The position numbers and the translations under genes are program-made. This document shows, piece by piece, positions 37,301 to 47,300 of a stretch of DNA of 64,000 nt. The DNA is taken from positions 310,001 through 374,000 of the forward strand of contig JAVTVJ010000566.1 of assembly GCA_034509425.1 (NCBI GenBank), read 5' to 3'. Within the stretch, counting starts at the first letter, position 1. Each line of letters begins with the position of its first letter. The notes below the pieces were generated by a model that saw only the letters and a program-made list of their open reading frames with translations, was not told the origin of the DNA and ran no database searches. The stretch comes from Eopsaltria australis (taxonomy: Eukaryota; Chordata; Aves; Passeriformes; Petroicidae).

Positions 37301-40300
37301 TTTGTGGGCTCTAACACCAGGTGCAGCACCAGTCACTGCTGGGGCTTTGTGAGGGAATGACAAGGCACGGGGAAAATCAAGAGCTGCCATAGCAAAGCTG
37401 AGTTTAAAAACGCTGATTCTGGGGAGAGAGGCTGGAGAGAGTGAGATTTATTTGTTTGTACATGGGAACTGCACAGCCCCTTCCCTCATGTTCTTGCAGA
37501 CCTCTGTGAATAATTGTCCCCATGCCCAGAGTGTGTGGAAGGTTGGAGTCTCCGTGGCCATCAGCACCTGCAGAGTGCTCTGTGTCTGTACCAAAGAAGG
37601 AATTAAGGATATTCTGCATTTCCTGGGGCTCAGCTCCTCTCAGCTGCTCCATTCCCTGTGCCTTTGGATGCAGGAGTGTTTTGTGTTAACAGGTCGCTCG
37701 TTGCTTTTTCTTGGTGTTTTTATAAACCTGGGGCTTGTCTGGAATACAGTTTACTGCTTCAGTTTATTCAAAGGAGTCATAAAACCCCCCCATTCTGTTT
37801 CCTGGGATAATGCTGCACCTCCAGATTGCTCAGTACAGATTGTCAGTGGTATTGGAACTGCTCTGGGTAATGCAGCCAAGTACAGTAGAAGTCTGAGGGA
37901 GCTCAAGTGGCAAATTTCTCATGAAAAGGTTTTTTCAGAAAGAAAATTCTCCTGGTGCTGCCTCCACTGTCTCTCTGCTGAGGCTTGTGGCAGTGGTTGA
38001 GGGCACTCAGGTTATGCATGGGGTCAAAGCTGGGGTGAAACTCGGGGTCAGTGTTACAGGTGTCAGAACAGGCACTTTGTTCCCTTCTTGGCACTTGGAC
38101 TTTCTCCAGCGTGACCTGTGCTGCCTGTGCAGGGTTTGTGTGCTGACTCCTTGCCCTCCTCAGAGCCTTTCTGAGCAGAAATGAATTGATGGCAGCACTT
38201 TGAGGTCTTCCAGGGGCTGTGGTTGTAAAGGTTCTTCGGTGCTCTCATCTGCTCCTCCGTCTCTTGTCTCTGTAATTGAGAGAGAGCAGAGATGTTTTGC
38301 TGTGTTTGTGATCCTGGCTCACATTGAGAGTGACTGAAGAGCATTCTGGCCAAATTTGCCTCAGATTGGGCTCAGAAGAAACAGGAGAAAATGCAGGACT
38401 CGCTGTCCCATGAGGCAAATTCTGTACTAACCCCCAGATGGAAAATAGTGATCCCAGCTCTGAATTCTTCCCAGATTCCCTTCCCTTTGAGCTGCCATCC
38501 TCTGGCAAGCAGGGACACGAGTCACAGCCATTCCTTTCCTCTGCCTTGGAGCTTGGACTTGGCCTTTTGGTTCACCTCCAATGTGACAAAAGTCCACGTT
38601 ACAAAAAACATTCCCTGTGTGCCTTTTCCTGCCCCCAAATTCAATTTTCACTTGCACTACCGAGGATTCAACATGGAAACTTCTTATCTATGCTCATTAA
38701 CACAAAGGAAATAATATTCTGAAGGGAATGTGATATTTTTTCCCCCCTAGTGTATTGTACCACACTCTCCTAAACTCTATGAAGGTCCTATGCACAGCTT
38801 CTTGCAGTTTTCTAGGTATTCATAATAATCTGAATAATCTGTTTTCTTGCCTTGTCTCTGGTGATAAGGGAACACCACAGCAGATGGAAGGTAATGTCTT
38901 CTGCAACCTCCTCTCAGAGACAGTGAAAGTTAATGTTCCTCTTGAGTTCTTCTCCTATCATTACCTGATAGCTGCTATTTTGCTGATACAATTTTTTTTT
39001 CAAGTCTACTTTATAGGAGAAATTTTTTTTTCAGCAGAAATGAAATACAAATATAAAAGTGGATTGAGGCAGTATGGCTGAAGGGGAAAAATATGTTTTC
39101 TCTGGTTAATAATTCTTACAGAAAAGTAAGTTCAGCATAAAAGAATCACTGTTGTGATGTTAAATGAATGTTTTATTTAAATGAAGTAATGCCACCAGCT
39201 GTAAATCACTTGGTGGCTCTGCCTTGAACATTTTTCTCTCTGGGTAGATATGACTGATTTCTAAAGGCAGGAGAGGTTTATTTGCATTGATCCACAGTGC
39301 TGACCTCAGGCCAAGTGCCATCAGCTGTGAGTTTAATCACATCTATTCAGATGGATTTCACACGATCGATGGGAAACTTTTTCAAACCTTACAAACCTTG
39401 AAGCTTTCCTTGCTCTCCCTACAAAGAACAAACAGGACTGCAGTATTTTTATAAGCCAGAAGTTCCAGTTGAAATGCCTTTTATTTTGTAGGGAAGAAGT
39501 GATGCTGAACTTGAGGGAGACACAGGTGGGAGTGTTTGAGAATCCAAACCTGAGCGTCCTCACTGCTCTGGAGAGAAGGCACGAATCAAATTAGGCTTAA
39601 TTTCTCTCTCAGGCCAACAGCAGGGCCATGCTGTGCTCTCAACCTGATGATTTGAAAAGTGAGAATGCTAAAAAAAGGAAAAAAAAAGGACCAGTAATTA
39701 AGATATTGTAAAACTGAAGCCTGGCCAGCAAGATGGGCAGAGGGAAGAGAGCTGCAGGGAGATGCAGTAATGAAGGTGCATGTACTGCTCTGAAAATGCT
39801 ACCTGGAAGATGGAAAGTCCTTTCAGAAAGGAAACAGGACATGGCTGGAGAGCAGCAAATATTTCCAGCCCCACACAGATGTCAGCCAGGGCTCTGAGAG
39901 AAGAGCCAGGCACTAAAGCAGGGAGTATCTGTGCCTGGAGAGGATTTGCCTTTAATTTCCTAGAACAGGAACTTTAGTGAGGAGAAACCAACCTGGAGAG
40001 CTGCTGGGGCCTATCAGAGGAGTAATTGCTCAGAACATGGAAAAATAACTTGAAACAACAGGACAAACCCACTGAGACAGTTTTTGGCAGCCCATGGGTT
40101 TAATGGTGAGACCTCCCTCCAGAATTATTTGAACAAGCAGCTACTACCAATTGTTCATATCTGGCTTCTGAGGCAAGGAACTGTCATGAAAAATCAAAAC
40201 AGCCCAAAACTCTTCCAATCTAGATCGTAAAAGAAGATTTTATTGTCCTGAGTGGTCTAGAACAGGAAATTAGGCCTGTTGCTTTCACTCATTAGTGACT

Positions 40301-43300
40301 TAAATCAATCACAGCTGAGTTGAGTTGGCTCAGAGTTTCACCCAGGCTGCTTTTCCCTCTCCCATTGGTTCCTTTTCTCCTGTTTCTGGTGGCTTTCAGC
40401 AAATGCTGGTGGAGAAAAGGCCTTGGCACCCAGCAGGGACAGAACCAGAGCAGTGGAGTCATTTGCAGCCAGTAGAATTTGTAGGCAACAGTGGGCATTG
40501 CAAAAGATTTGACAAAACTTGGAGCTGTTTGAAGGCTCTGAGTGCAGGCTGGGAAGAGCATGAGAGAAGGATGTGCAGGAGGTGCCACATTCCCTTTCCC
40601 AAGGGATGGGAAGACCCCCAGTGAGGAGGGAGGCCCAGGGGAAGTGTTCAAATTCACTTTTCTGTCCTCATTTTGGTGCAGTCCCTGCTGCTCCTGCCCA
40701 GCTGTCTCCTCCCCTCTCTGCTCACAGAATGTTTTATGGGGCTGCCATTGTTTTCCTCTGGCAGCTTAAGTTGTAATTTCAGGCTGTTCCCACAGTATAT
40801 TCAATATGTTTCCAGTCAGTGGATTTCAGTTAAGGAGATTAGTTGCTCTTATAGAATGCTACTGGACAACATTAATACTTGAGAATTATTGTGTAAAATA
40901 AGGTTTAGGCTCCCTGGGTCGAGGGTGGTAAGCTGTAAATTTTTTTTCTCAAGTGCTTAATTTTCTTGTTTGCTCCAGATGGATGGTTTCAATTGATTTC
41001 AGGCAAAGGTATTTCTGCTGGCCATACATAATGCAGGAGCTTTGTCTGGAAAAAGTAAATATTTTTTACTTTGCATGGTTATGGATGTCTCAAACCCCTC
41101 TAATCTAGGACTGGTGCAGGTATTTTCTGGCTCCTTTATTTATGTGCAATAATTTAAATGGATACTGTAGGTGACAAAAGAGATGGGTTGTTATTCTATG
41201 CTGTCTTTTAGAGCATCATTGTAAATCAGTTTAACCAAATATTTGTTTGAAAACCCTAAAATAGCACACGTTATTTCACTTCTGGTGTAAATGGGCATCA
41301 TTTCATTTGACTTTATAGCATGTCCTCTGTCCTAAAATTAGCCCACATTTCACAGGGATAACTCCAAGCTGCCTGTTGGTGTAATTTCTGGAAAGCAGAA
41401 TGAATACTTCAGGAGTCTTCCTTGCACAGAAATAGAAACATTTTTCTGTCTTGACTCCTGTCTCCTCCTTTTCTGTCCCTGTTCCCCACATGTGGGATTT
41501 CAAGGGAAATGTTGTGTGTGAGCTGCCCTACAGACCTCCAGGAAAGCTGCTCTGGCTGTGGGGAATATTGGATTGGAAAAGGCTGGTGTCAAACTGCTTT
41601 TACACTGAGCAGTGATCCTCACAAATATATTCCCATAAAATATATTCCTATAATTTTAAGGGCAATACCCTTAAAACTTTGTCAAGGGCACAGTGAATAC
41701 TCTGCCTGAACATCTGTGTGCCAGCCCCAGCAGCCTTTCCTGGGCCACACTGGGGTTTTGAGCTGCTGGTTCTGAGATGTCCCAGCAATTCCTGAAATCT
41801 GTTCTGTGGAACAGCAACCAGACACGTGCACGGGCAAAGCTCCCCTCGCCAGGGGTTACGTCACCTCCTGGCTTTGTTTTGCTCCTGAAATGCTTGAAAT
41901 GACCTTTTCTGTGCTCTGTGCTGGACTCCAGGGCGTGTGAGAAACCTGAGTGCAGTGGCTTTATGGGAACTGCAATGGTTGGAGGTTCAAGAGCAGCAGG
42001 ATCTGTTGGGAGAAGGATGAAATTTGATGAAAGCGGTTGATATCTCTGTAAGTTTTAAAGCGTTGTGTGTGAGTGGGAAGGCAAAACTAAAAAGAGCATA
42101 CAGTTGGCCTTTAGAAAGCCCACAAAAACCAGCAAAATTTAACTCTTGGGAGTACAGCCTGGGAAACACCTCTTGCTTAGAATATTTTTTTTCTCACAGG
42201 ACCGGGCTAGAACAAGAAAGATCCAGAAATTCATTTCTGTATCTTTGAAAGATCTTTAAATGCTTCTTTTTGCCTTTTAGCTCTAATCTGTCTCTTTAAA
42301 GGTGCTCTTTTGGACCAAAATTTTTTGGTTATAGTGCAGTTTTGCTTCTCTTAGGATAAAACCCAAAAGAGTGGCAGCTAAAAAGGATCAAAATAACATT
42401 TGTATGAGCTTTGGTACCAGCCTTGCACACACGACTAGTCAGAATTTTTGTTGCATTTTGCTCAGTAGTGATAATGTACAAACCTTGCAGACTTTGTGTG
42501 TAATTTGAGCCCTTCCCCCTCAGTGTTCTTCCTAATATGGGAAATTCTAATGCTTGTGCTGCCACATGTCAAAGCACTGATCTTGCTGCTTTTCCAGTGC
42601 CTTTATGGTGCCTACAGAAGGTACAGAGTGGGCAGGCGAGTTTACATGTGCACCAAACACTCCCTAGGATATAAATAATATTTAGCTCTTTTTGTGAGGA
42701 GTTAATGAGATATCATTGTTATATTTGCACACTTTTATCAGCCATCACTGCCCTCCTCTCAGCAGACATAAACCAAAAGGTGTTTGGAGAGGTAAAATAT
42801 TTGTCTTGGTCTCAAACCCTTCAGCACCAGTGATTGTTTATGCAGTAACCAAACCAGCTGCAAACCCAGTCTGTGCTGAGGTTGGGAGATTGATTTCTGT
42901 GCAGTTTTTTGTCCAGAATAGTCACCCCTGGTAGTTATGCCTAGCGTGTGAGAAAGCAGCAGAACCAGCTGAAATTGTGGCATACACCAAAGAAATGTTT
43001 TGCACCAAACTTGTTTTCATATTTGAGACTGACAGATACCCTGGACATTGATCTTCTAGATCAATGAAAACTGTGTCCAGCTGTCACCCTGGGAACTGGC
43101 ACTGCTGGGCTGGCTCTGCTCCATGGTTGTAGCCTGTCCTGCCCCAGTCAGCACCCAGAAATCCCTGGATGTGTGTCTAGACAAATGTAAACTCGCTCTG
43201 CTCGTGCTGATGCAAGATGCAAAGGCTGTGGCACCTGGAGAGAGCTGAGATTATCAGATCTGTGCTGAACTGTGCAGCTCTGGTTTGTGCTGCAGCACAG

Positions 43301-44165
43301 GCAGTCTCAACACTCATTTGATTACAAATCGTTGTTTGGAGATGCTCAAAGTTATTTGAAAAATTCTCCCTTTTCAAGGTAAAAGACCACACCCCGAGTG
43401 AGAGAGTGGTGCCACCCCAGCAGTGCATTGGCTCAGTCCATCAATAATGTCTGGTTTGTTTCCATGCTCTGTGTTTGCTGAGAGACTAAAGACATCCTCT
43501 TTCTGCAGTGGGAAACTAATACAGAAACTTGGGCTTCTTTTTTTCTTGATTTTTTTTTTTTGAGGTTTCAAGAAACTGAACGTCTTATCCAAACAAGGGC
43601 TCCAAATTCCTGCTAATGATACTCCAGTCTTGGCGTTTCTCTGCTCTCCATCACTTGTCAATGGCCAAATGAGTGTCTGTGCTCTGGGTGATCACACTCT
43701 TGGTTGCTGGTGCGTGTTTGTCAGTCCTTTAACCTAGGGATAGAATCAGGTTTGTCCCTGAGCTTGACTGCCTGGTTTTCTGAGCTGTTAAACTCTGTTT
43801 CTTCAGCCAAGCACCCTCCTTATGTATATCTGTATGTGTGAGTACTAATCTATGTCTCACTCCCCTTCTCCATTTAATGACATTTTTCTCAAAAAAGTTA
43901 TGATAGGGCACTCAAAAGGGAAGAACTGAACACTTCCCTCATCCTTTGCCTTATCTTCAGTTCTGAATTATCTTTTATTGAAGACTGTATTCAAACTTCA
44001 GCTATTGAGTTGGCATCTATTTAAGATCGAGAGAATATGTCTTTCGAGCTATTATTGTTAAAAAGGAAGTTTTAAGATCCTGGACAAAAGACTGGATGTT
44101 AAACCTCCCTCTCTGGCAGAGAATTCATTCATTCAGTAGCTGATAATGGGATCTGCTCAGGATAA
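34331..44165. other. Unique non-coding DNA
   Basis: No gene is recognised over almost 10 kb. A plus-strand frame at 37,452-38,000 is 182 codons long but opens with TTG; from its first ATG (37,488) it is 170 codons, with no family resemblance. A CACGTG E-box (41,823-41,828) and a CRE-like TTACGTCA (41,856-41,863) lie close together in a mildly GC-rich patch. Short hairpins occur at 41,654-41,676 and 43,046-43,066. A poly-T run is near 43,549. I saw no interspersed repeat I could name. Confidence 0.55.
43046..43066. repeat. Perfect inverted repeat (9-bp arms)
   Basis: CATTGATCT and AGATCAATG flank a TCT spacer. It could be a dimeric transcription-factor site or chance. It is not followed by a T-run and is not a terminator. 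Confidence 0.85.
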
Positions 44166-44231
44166 ATGAAGATAAGACGTCCAGGCTCTGTCAGCAGCCT
44201 CAGACTCCCGTGCTGTTCGCTGTGGAGATGC

Positions 44232-44249
44232 TTTTTTTTTTTTTTTTTT
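44232..44249 (+). repeat. Poly-T tract
   Basis: About 18 consecutive T residues at the AT-rich edge of the GC-rich block. It could mark the A-tail of an old retroinsertion on the minus strand, but no body is recognisable. Confidence 0.85.
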
Positions 44250-44474
44250 AATGCTGCTGTGGCTCGCAGCGTTTATCGGATGCGGCTCCTCTCAGGGCTG
44301 CAGCAGATGCCGCCTTATTGCTCACGGTGCTGGAGTCAACAGCGTTTGAGTTACTGCCTGCGGAGCAAACCCCGGCTTTGCTGGTGCTCGAGTGTCGCTG
44401 GGTTTGGGGGCAGCCCAGGCGAGCTCAGTCCCAGCAGCTGCCCGTGGTTAGATGGGGAAGCTCCAGCTGGCCCG

Positions 44475-44602
44475 GGGTGTCCCCATCGCCTCCCGGGGAT
44501 GCTCCAGGGGCCCGGGATGTCCCCGTCCCCATCGCCTCCCGGGGATGCTCCAGGGGCCCGGGGTGTCCCCATCGCCTCCCGGGGATGCTCCAGGGGCCCG
44601 GA
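44475..44602 (+). repeat. GC-rich minisatellite A (39-45 bp unit, about 3 copies)
   Basis: The units contain CCCCATCGCCTCCCGGGGAT followed by GCTCCAGGGGCCCGG. The first copy is about 39 bp (44,475-44,513), the second has a 6-bp insertion (45 bp, to 44,558), and the third is about 39-44 bp. The copies are almost identical, so the expansion looks recent. Confidence 0.93.
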
Positions 44603-44650
44603 GGGTTCGCGGCCGGAGCCGGGACGGCGCGGGGGCTGCACCGGCTGCGG

Positions 44651-44665
44651 CCACGAGGGGGCGCC
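44651..44665 (+). promoter_or_regulatory. CTCF-like motif
   Basis: CCACGAGGGGGCGCC matches the vertebrate CTCF core consensus (CCASYAGRKGGCRSY) at all but one position. It lies in the short unique gap between the two minisatellites and is CpG-containing, so binding would be methylation-sensitive. Motif match only; occupancy is unknown. Confidence 0.4.
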
Positions 44666-44705
44666 GGGCGGGCAGAGGAGCCCCCGGTCCCGACCCCCGG
44701 TCCCG

Positions 44706-44902
44706 TCCGGTTCCGCTGGTTCCATTCGGTGCCCCCGGTTCCGCTGGTTCCATTCGGTGCCCCTGGTTCCATTCGGTGCCCCCGGTTCCGCTGGTTCCAT
44801 TCAGTGCCCCTGGTTCCATTCGGTGCCCCCGGTTCCGTCCGGTGCCCCTGGTTCCATTCGGTGCCCGCGGTCCCGTCCGGTGCCCCTGGCTCCGTTCGGT
44901 GC
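44706..44902 (+). repeat. GC-rich minisatellite B (19/28-bp unit)
   Basis: Repeats of GGTTCCATTCGGTGCCCCC (19 bp), alternating with 28-bp versions carrying an extra GGTTCCGCT, and later units with GTCCGGTGCCCC. Roughly nine copies. Because 19 and 28 are not multiples of three, the same peptide motif moves between frames, which keeps several frames open at once. Confidence 0.93.
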
Positions 44903-45359
44903 CGCGCTTCTCTCCTCCCTTCCGCGTCCCGCGGTGTCTCTCCATCCTCCCAGTGCTGCGCGGCCGCCCGAGTGCCGGCTCTGTCACCCGCGCTCTCTCC
45001 GCGCGTTTCCCGCTCCGTTCTCTCCGTTCCCCCCTGATTTTGGCGTCGGACCCTCTGTGGATCGGGGTCCCCCCGAGCTCGGGTGGCGGAGCTGCCACCC
45101 CAAGGGCAGGGAATTGGGTGCCTGGAGGAAGGGAAGCTTGCCTTTCCAAGGAAGCCAGAATAGAAGGAGACGTTTCAAAGCCCCTCCTGCCCCGTTTGTA
45201 AATCTTTCTGGGACCATCTTAGTAGTGTTTTGTGTGAGTAATCTCCAAGTTCCCAGACCCCCATTTTTCCTGGTGTGTAATAAAGCCCTTAGTGCTGAGC
45301 AAAGAGCTTCTCACTCTTTTTTTTTTAGAACGCAATCCCTGGAATTCTGTTCCCGTTGA

Positions 45360-46556
45360 AACCCCAAATTTGTGCTGCCCAGCACTGCCATTTTTTTAAC
45401 ACCGTGTGGAAGGAAGAAATGGGGCTGCTCTGATTGTTACGTGGTCTCCTTGAAGTGATTCAAATGGTTGAGTAAACACAGAACGTGTCTTTTCCACAAT
45501 CTCTGTTTTCTAGCATGAAACTACAAGTGAAAGCAGCTGACCATATTAAATCCAATTGCAACTTAATAGCTTTATATGGAGTCTTCTTGGCATTTCTTAA
45601 AAAAATTCCACGTTCAGGGCACATCCTGAGAGATGATGGCAGTGTAGCACCTGTGTTCTTTGTGATATTGTCCTTGTTATCAAACTTAAAGCCAATCTTC
45701 TAAATGGATTTTTTTCCCCCCAATGTTATCAATAAGGGTGCATCAATACATTAATAATTCATAACGAAAGTGGGTGAAAACCAACCACAACTAATTTTAA
45801 ATGTTTAAAATCTCAAATAACTATTATTCTTCAGAAAAGCGTATTTCTGAAACGAAGCATCCTATTGGGGTAAAGCAGTGGGTGAGAAGAGAAATGGTGA
45901 CGGAGAAGAGAATGTATTTGCTCTCAGTTTGCTCTGTTTTTGTACCCACTGGGAACATCAGGCTCTCTGCTACACAGACTCTTTGCCATCCACTGCAGGT
46001 GACCTGATTGTATATTGATGAGCACAGACCTTTTTTTTATAATCGAGGCACCTTCCTGCTATATCCAGCATTGTGGTGTAAACAAACAGGTGGGTGGCCA
46101 GAAAAAGGTGAAATTACATTTTTTTAAAAGTTGTAGCCAGAGCTAAAGAAAGATTTATTTTTTTTAAAGCTTTTGAACAGATATTGTTGTCCAAGATCTG
46201 GAAGGTTCATCTGAGGTTTCTGAGAGCTCTGCTTACAGCACATTTTAGAGGAGACTGTTCAGAATTGCTCTGGGGAGCATCTGTGACTGGGCATCCAAAG
46301 GCCAGACACGGATCCCAGCCTGGTTCAGAATTAGAATTTTCTTTCCAGTTTAGCCATGATGCATCTGCTCAGCACGCTTAAATTGCTGCCTCGTTACTTG
46401 ACAAATAATAGTTTTGTTGATGTTTATATGCATCTGTTAATATTTTCTTCAGTATTGTCAACCCCATGTGCATATCATGAAATGGAATTTCACCCCATTT
46501 AGCATTTTTAATGTGGCATAAACAGAGCTGTTTGTTTAAGTTCAGGCACACTCTGC
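45360..46556. other. Unique non-coding DNA
   Basis: Returns to AT-rich sequence after the CpG-rich block. No gene or interspersed repeat is recognised. Confidence 0.6.
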
Positions 46557-47300
46557 TTACATCAGTGCAGCTCCTGGTTTCACCGAAGGCTCTATCAGTA
46601 AAAACGAGATGGGAAGCTGCCTCCAAAAATGTGAGTTACATAACAGGTAGAAATCCTCTTTGGCTATAAAATATTTATTCAGTATTATGTAAGAAAATGG
46701 AAAAAGCTTGGAGGTGGAGAAAAAAGAGGAAAAAAAATCTAATATAAGATTTGAGTGGGAAACCGAAGCAGATAAAATCTGAGAAAGTGAGCCTGGTGAT
46801 GGTGGAAAACAGAGTCTATTTAAGGTTTTCTTCATGACTTCACCATTAATTCCCAAAATTTCCAGACTGAGGAGAGAAAAGAAGTGTCCAGGGTCTGAGC
46901 TTTGTAGTGCACAGCTCTCATGTATTCTCAGACTCCAGGTAGAGGAAGAAATGTCTTTTATTTGCTCCATCAAACTTCTGTCACATAATGTGAGGCCCCA
47001 GTGGCAGCTTTTTCCAGGAAAGTGTGACTGAAAGCTCCCTGCACCCACTCCCTCACCTGGCCCTGCTCCTGCCAAGGGCACAGAGATGTTGGAATTCCTG
47101 CAGGATTTCTTCTCCCATGCCAAGTAACACTTCCAGAAAAGCACAATGTGCCATGTGAAATCAACGTCTCTAAGGCTGGGGTTAAGAAGTGAAAGTTTTT
47201 CAGCCTGTGGCTTAATTCTGGGCTGAGATTTCCCTACTGGATGTTTCCTGGATGCCTTGGAGCAGAAAACAGCTCCTGGGTTTGCTTTCTCCCAAGACAA
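46557..47300 (-). other. Unrecognised 247-codon open frame, minus strand
   Basis: Unusually long for sequence of ordinary base composition, and not explained by tandem repeats. However, the opening codon is TTG; the first ATG is at codon 111 (46,968-46,970), leaving about 137 codons beginning MEQIKDISSS. The downstream part has a hydrophobic/aromatic run (LDFFSSFFSTSKLFPFSYII) interrupted by polar residues, not a clear membrane helix. No family is recognised. It may be chance, an exon-containing stretch or an eroded repeat. Confidence 0.12.

Larger units (their letters stand above)
44255..45110. promoter_or_regulatory. Second CpG-rich island with minisatellites
   Basis: CpG-dense sequence with sharp edges in AT-rich surroundings. 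About a third consists of tandem repeats, so part of the CpG density is repeat-driven. The non-repeat parts (about 44,255-44,450, 44,603-44,700 and 44,905-45,070) are also CpG-rich, which favours a real island. No TATA box or recognisable first exon can be assigned. A promoter, an insulator or an unstable GC-rich repeat locus are all possible. Confidence 0.55.
44166..45359 (+). other. 397-codon ATG open frame through GC-rich minisatellites; coding status doubtful
   Basis: This is the longest frame in the window and begins at a true ATG. A poly-T run gives a run of Phe near residue 24. The centre is Pro/Gly/Ser/Arg-rich and is dictated by the two minisatellites (for example repeated VPLVPFGAPGS-like and SIRCPRFR-like strings). 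The tail ends in SFFFRTQSLEFCSR. No domain is recognised. Other frames on both strands are also open for 115-249 codons over the same stretch, the signature of stop-poor GC-rich repeats rather than selection for protein. A strong donor-like GTGAGTA at 45,234 and AATAAA at 45,279-45,284 lie inside the 3' end, so a transcript is conceivable. Confidence 0.15.

Noticed and set aside
37452..38000. A 182-codon plus-strand frame
   Set aside because: It opens at TTG (170 codons from the first ATG), has a cysteine/leucine-rich mixed composition, and shows no recognised family or promoter context.
41654..41676. A short hairpin (TTTTAAGGG and CCCTTAAAA) as an RNA gene or terminator
   Set aside because: A 9-bp stem is common by chance in AT-rich DNA and is far too short for a microRNA precursor.
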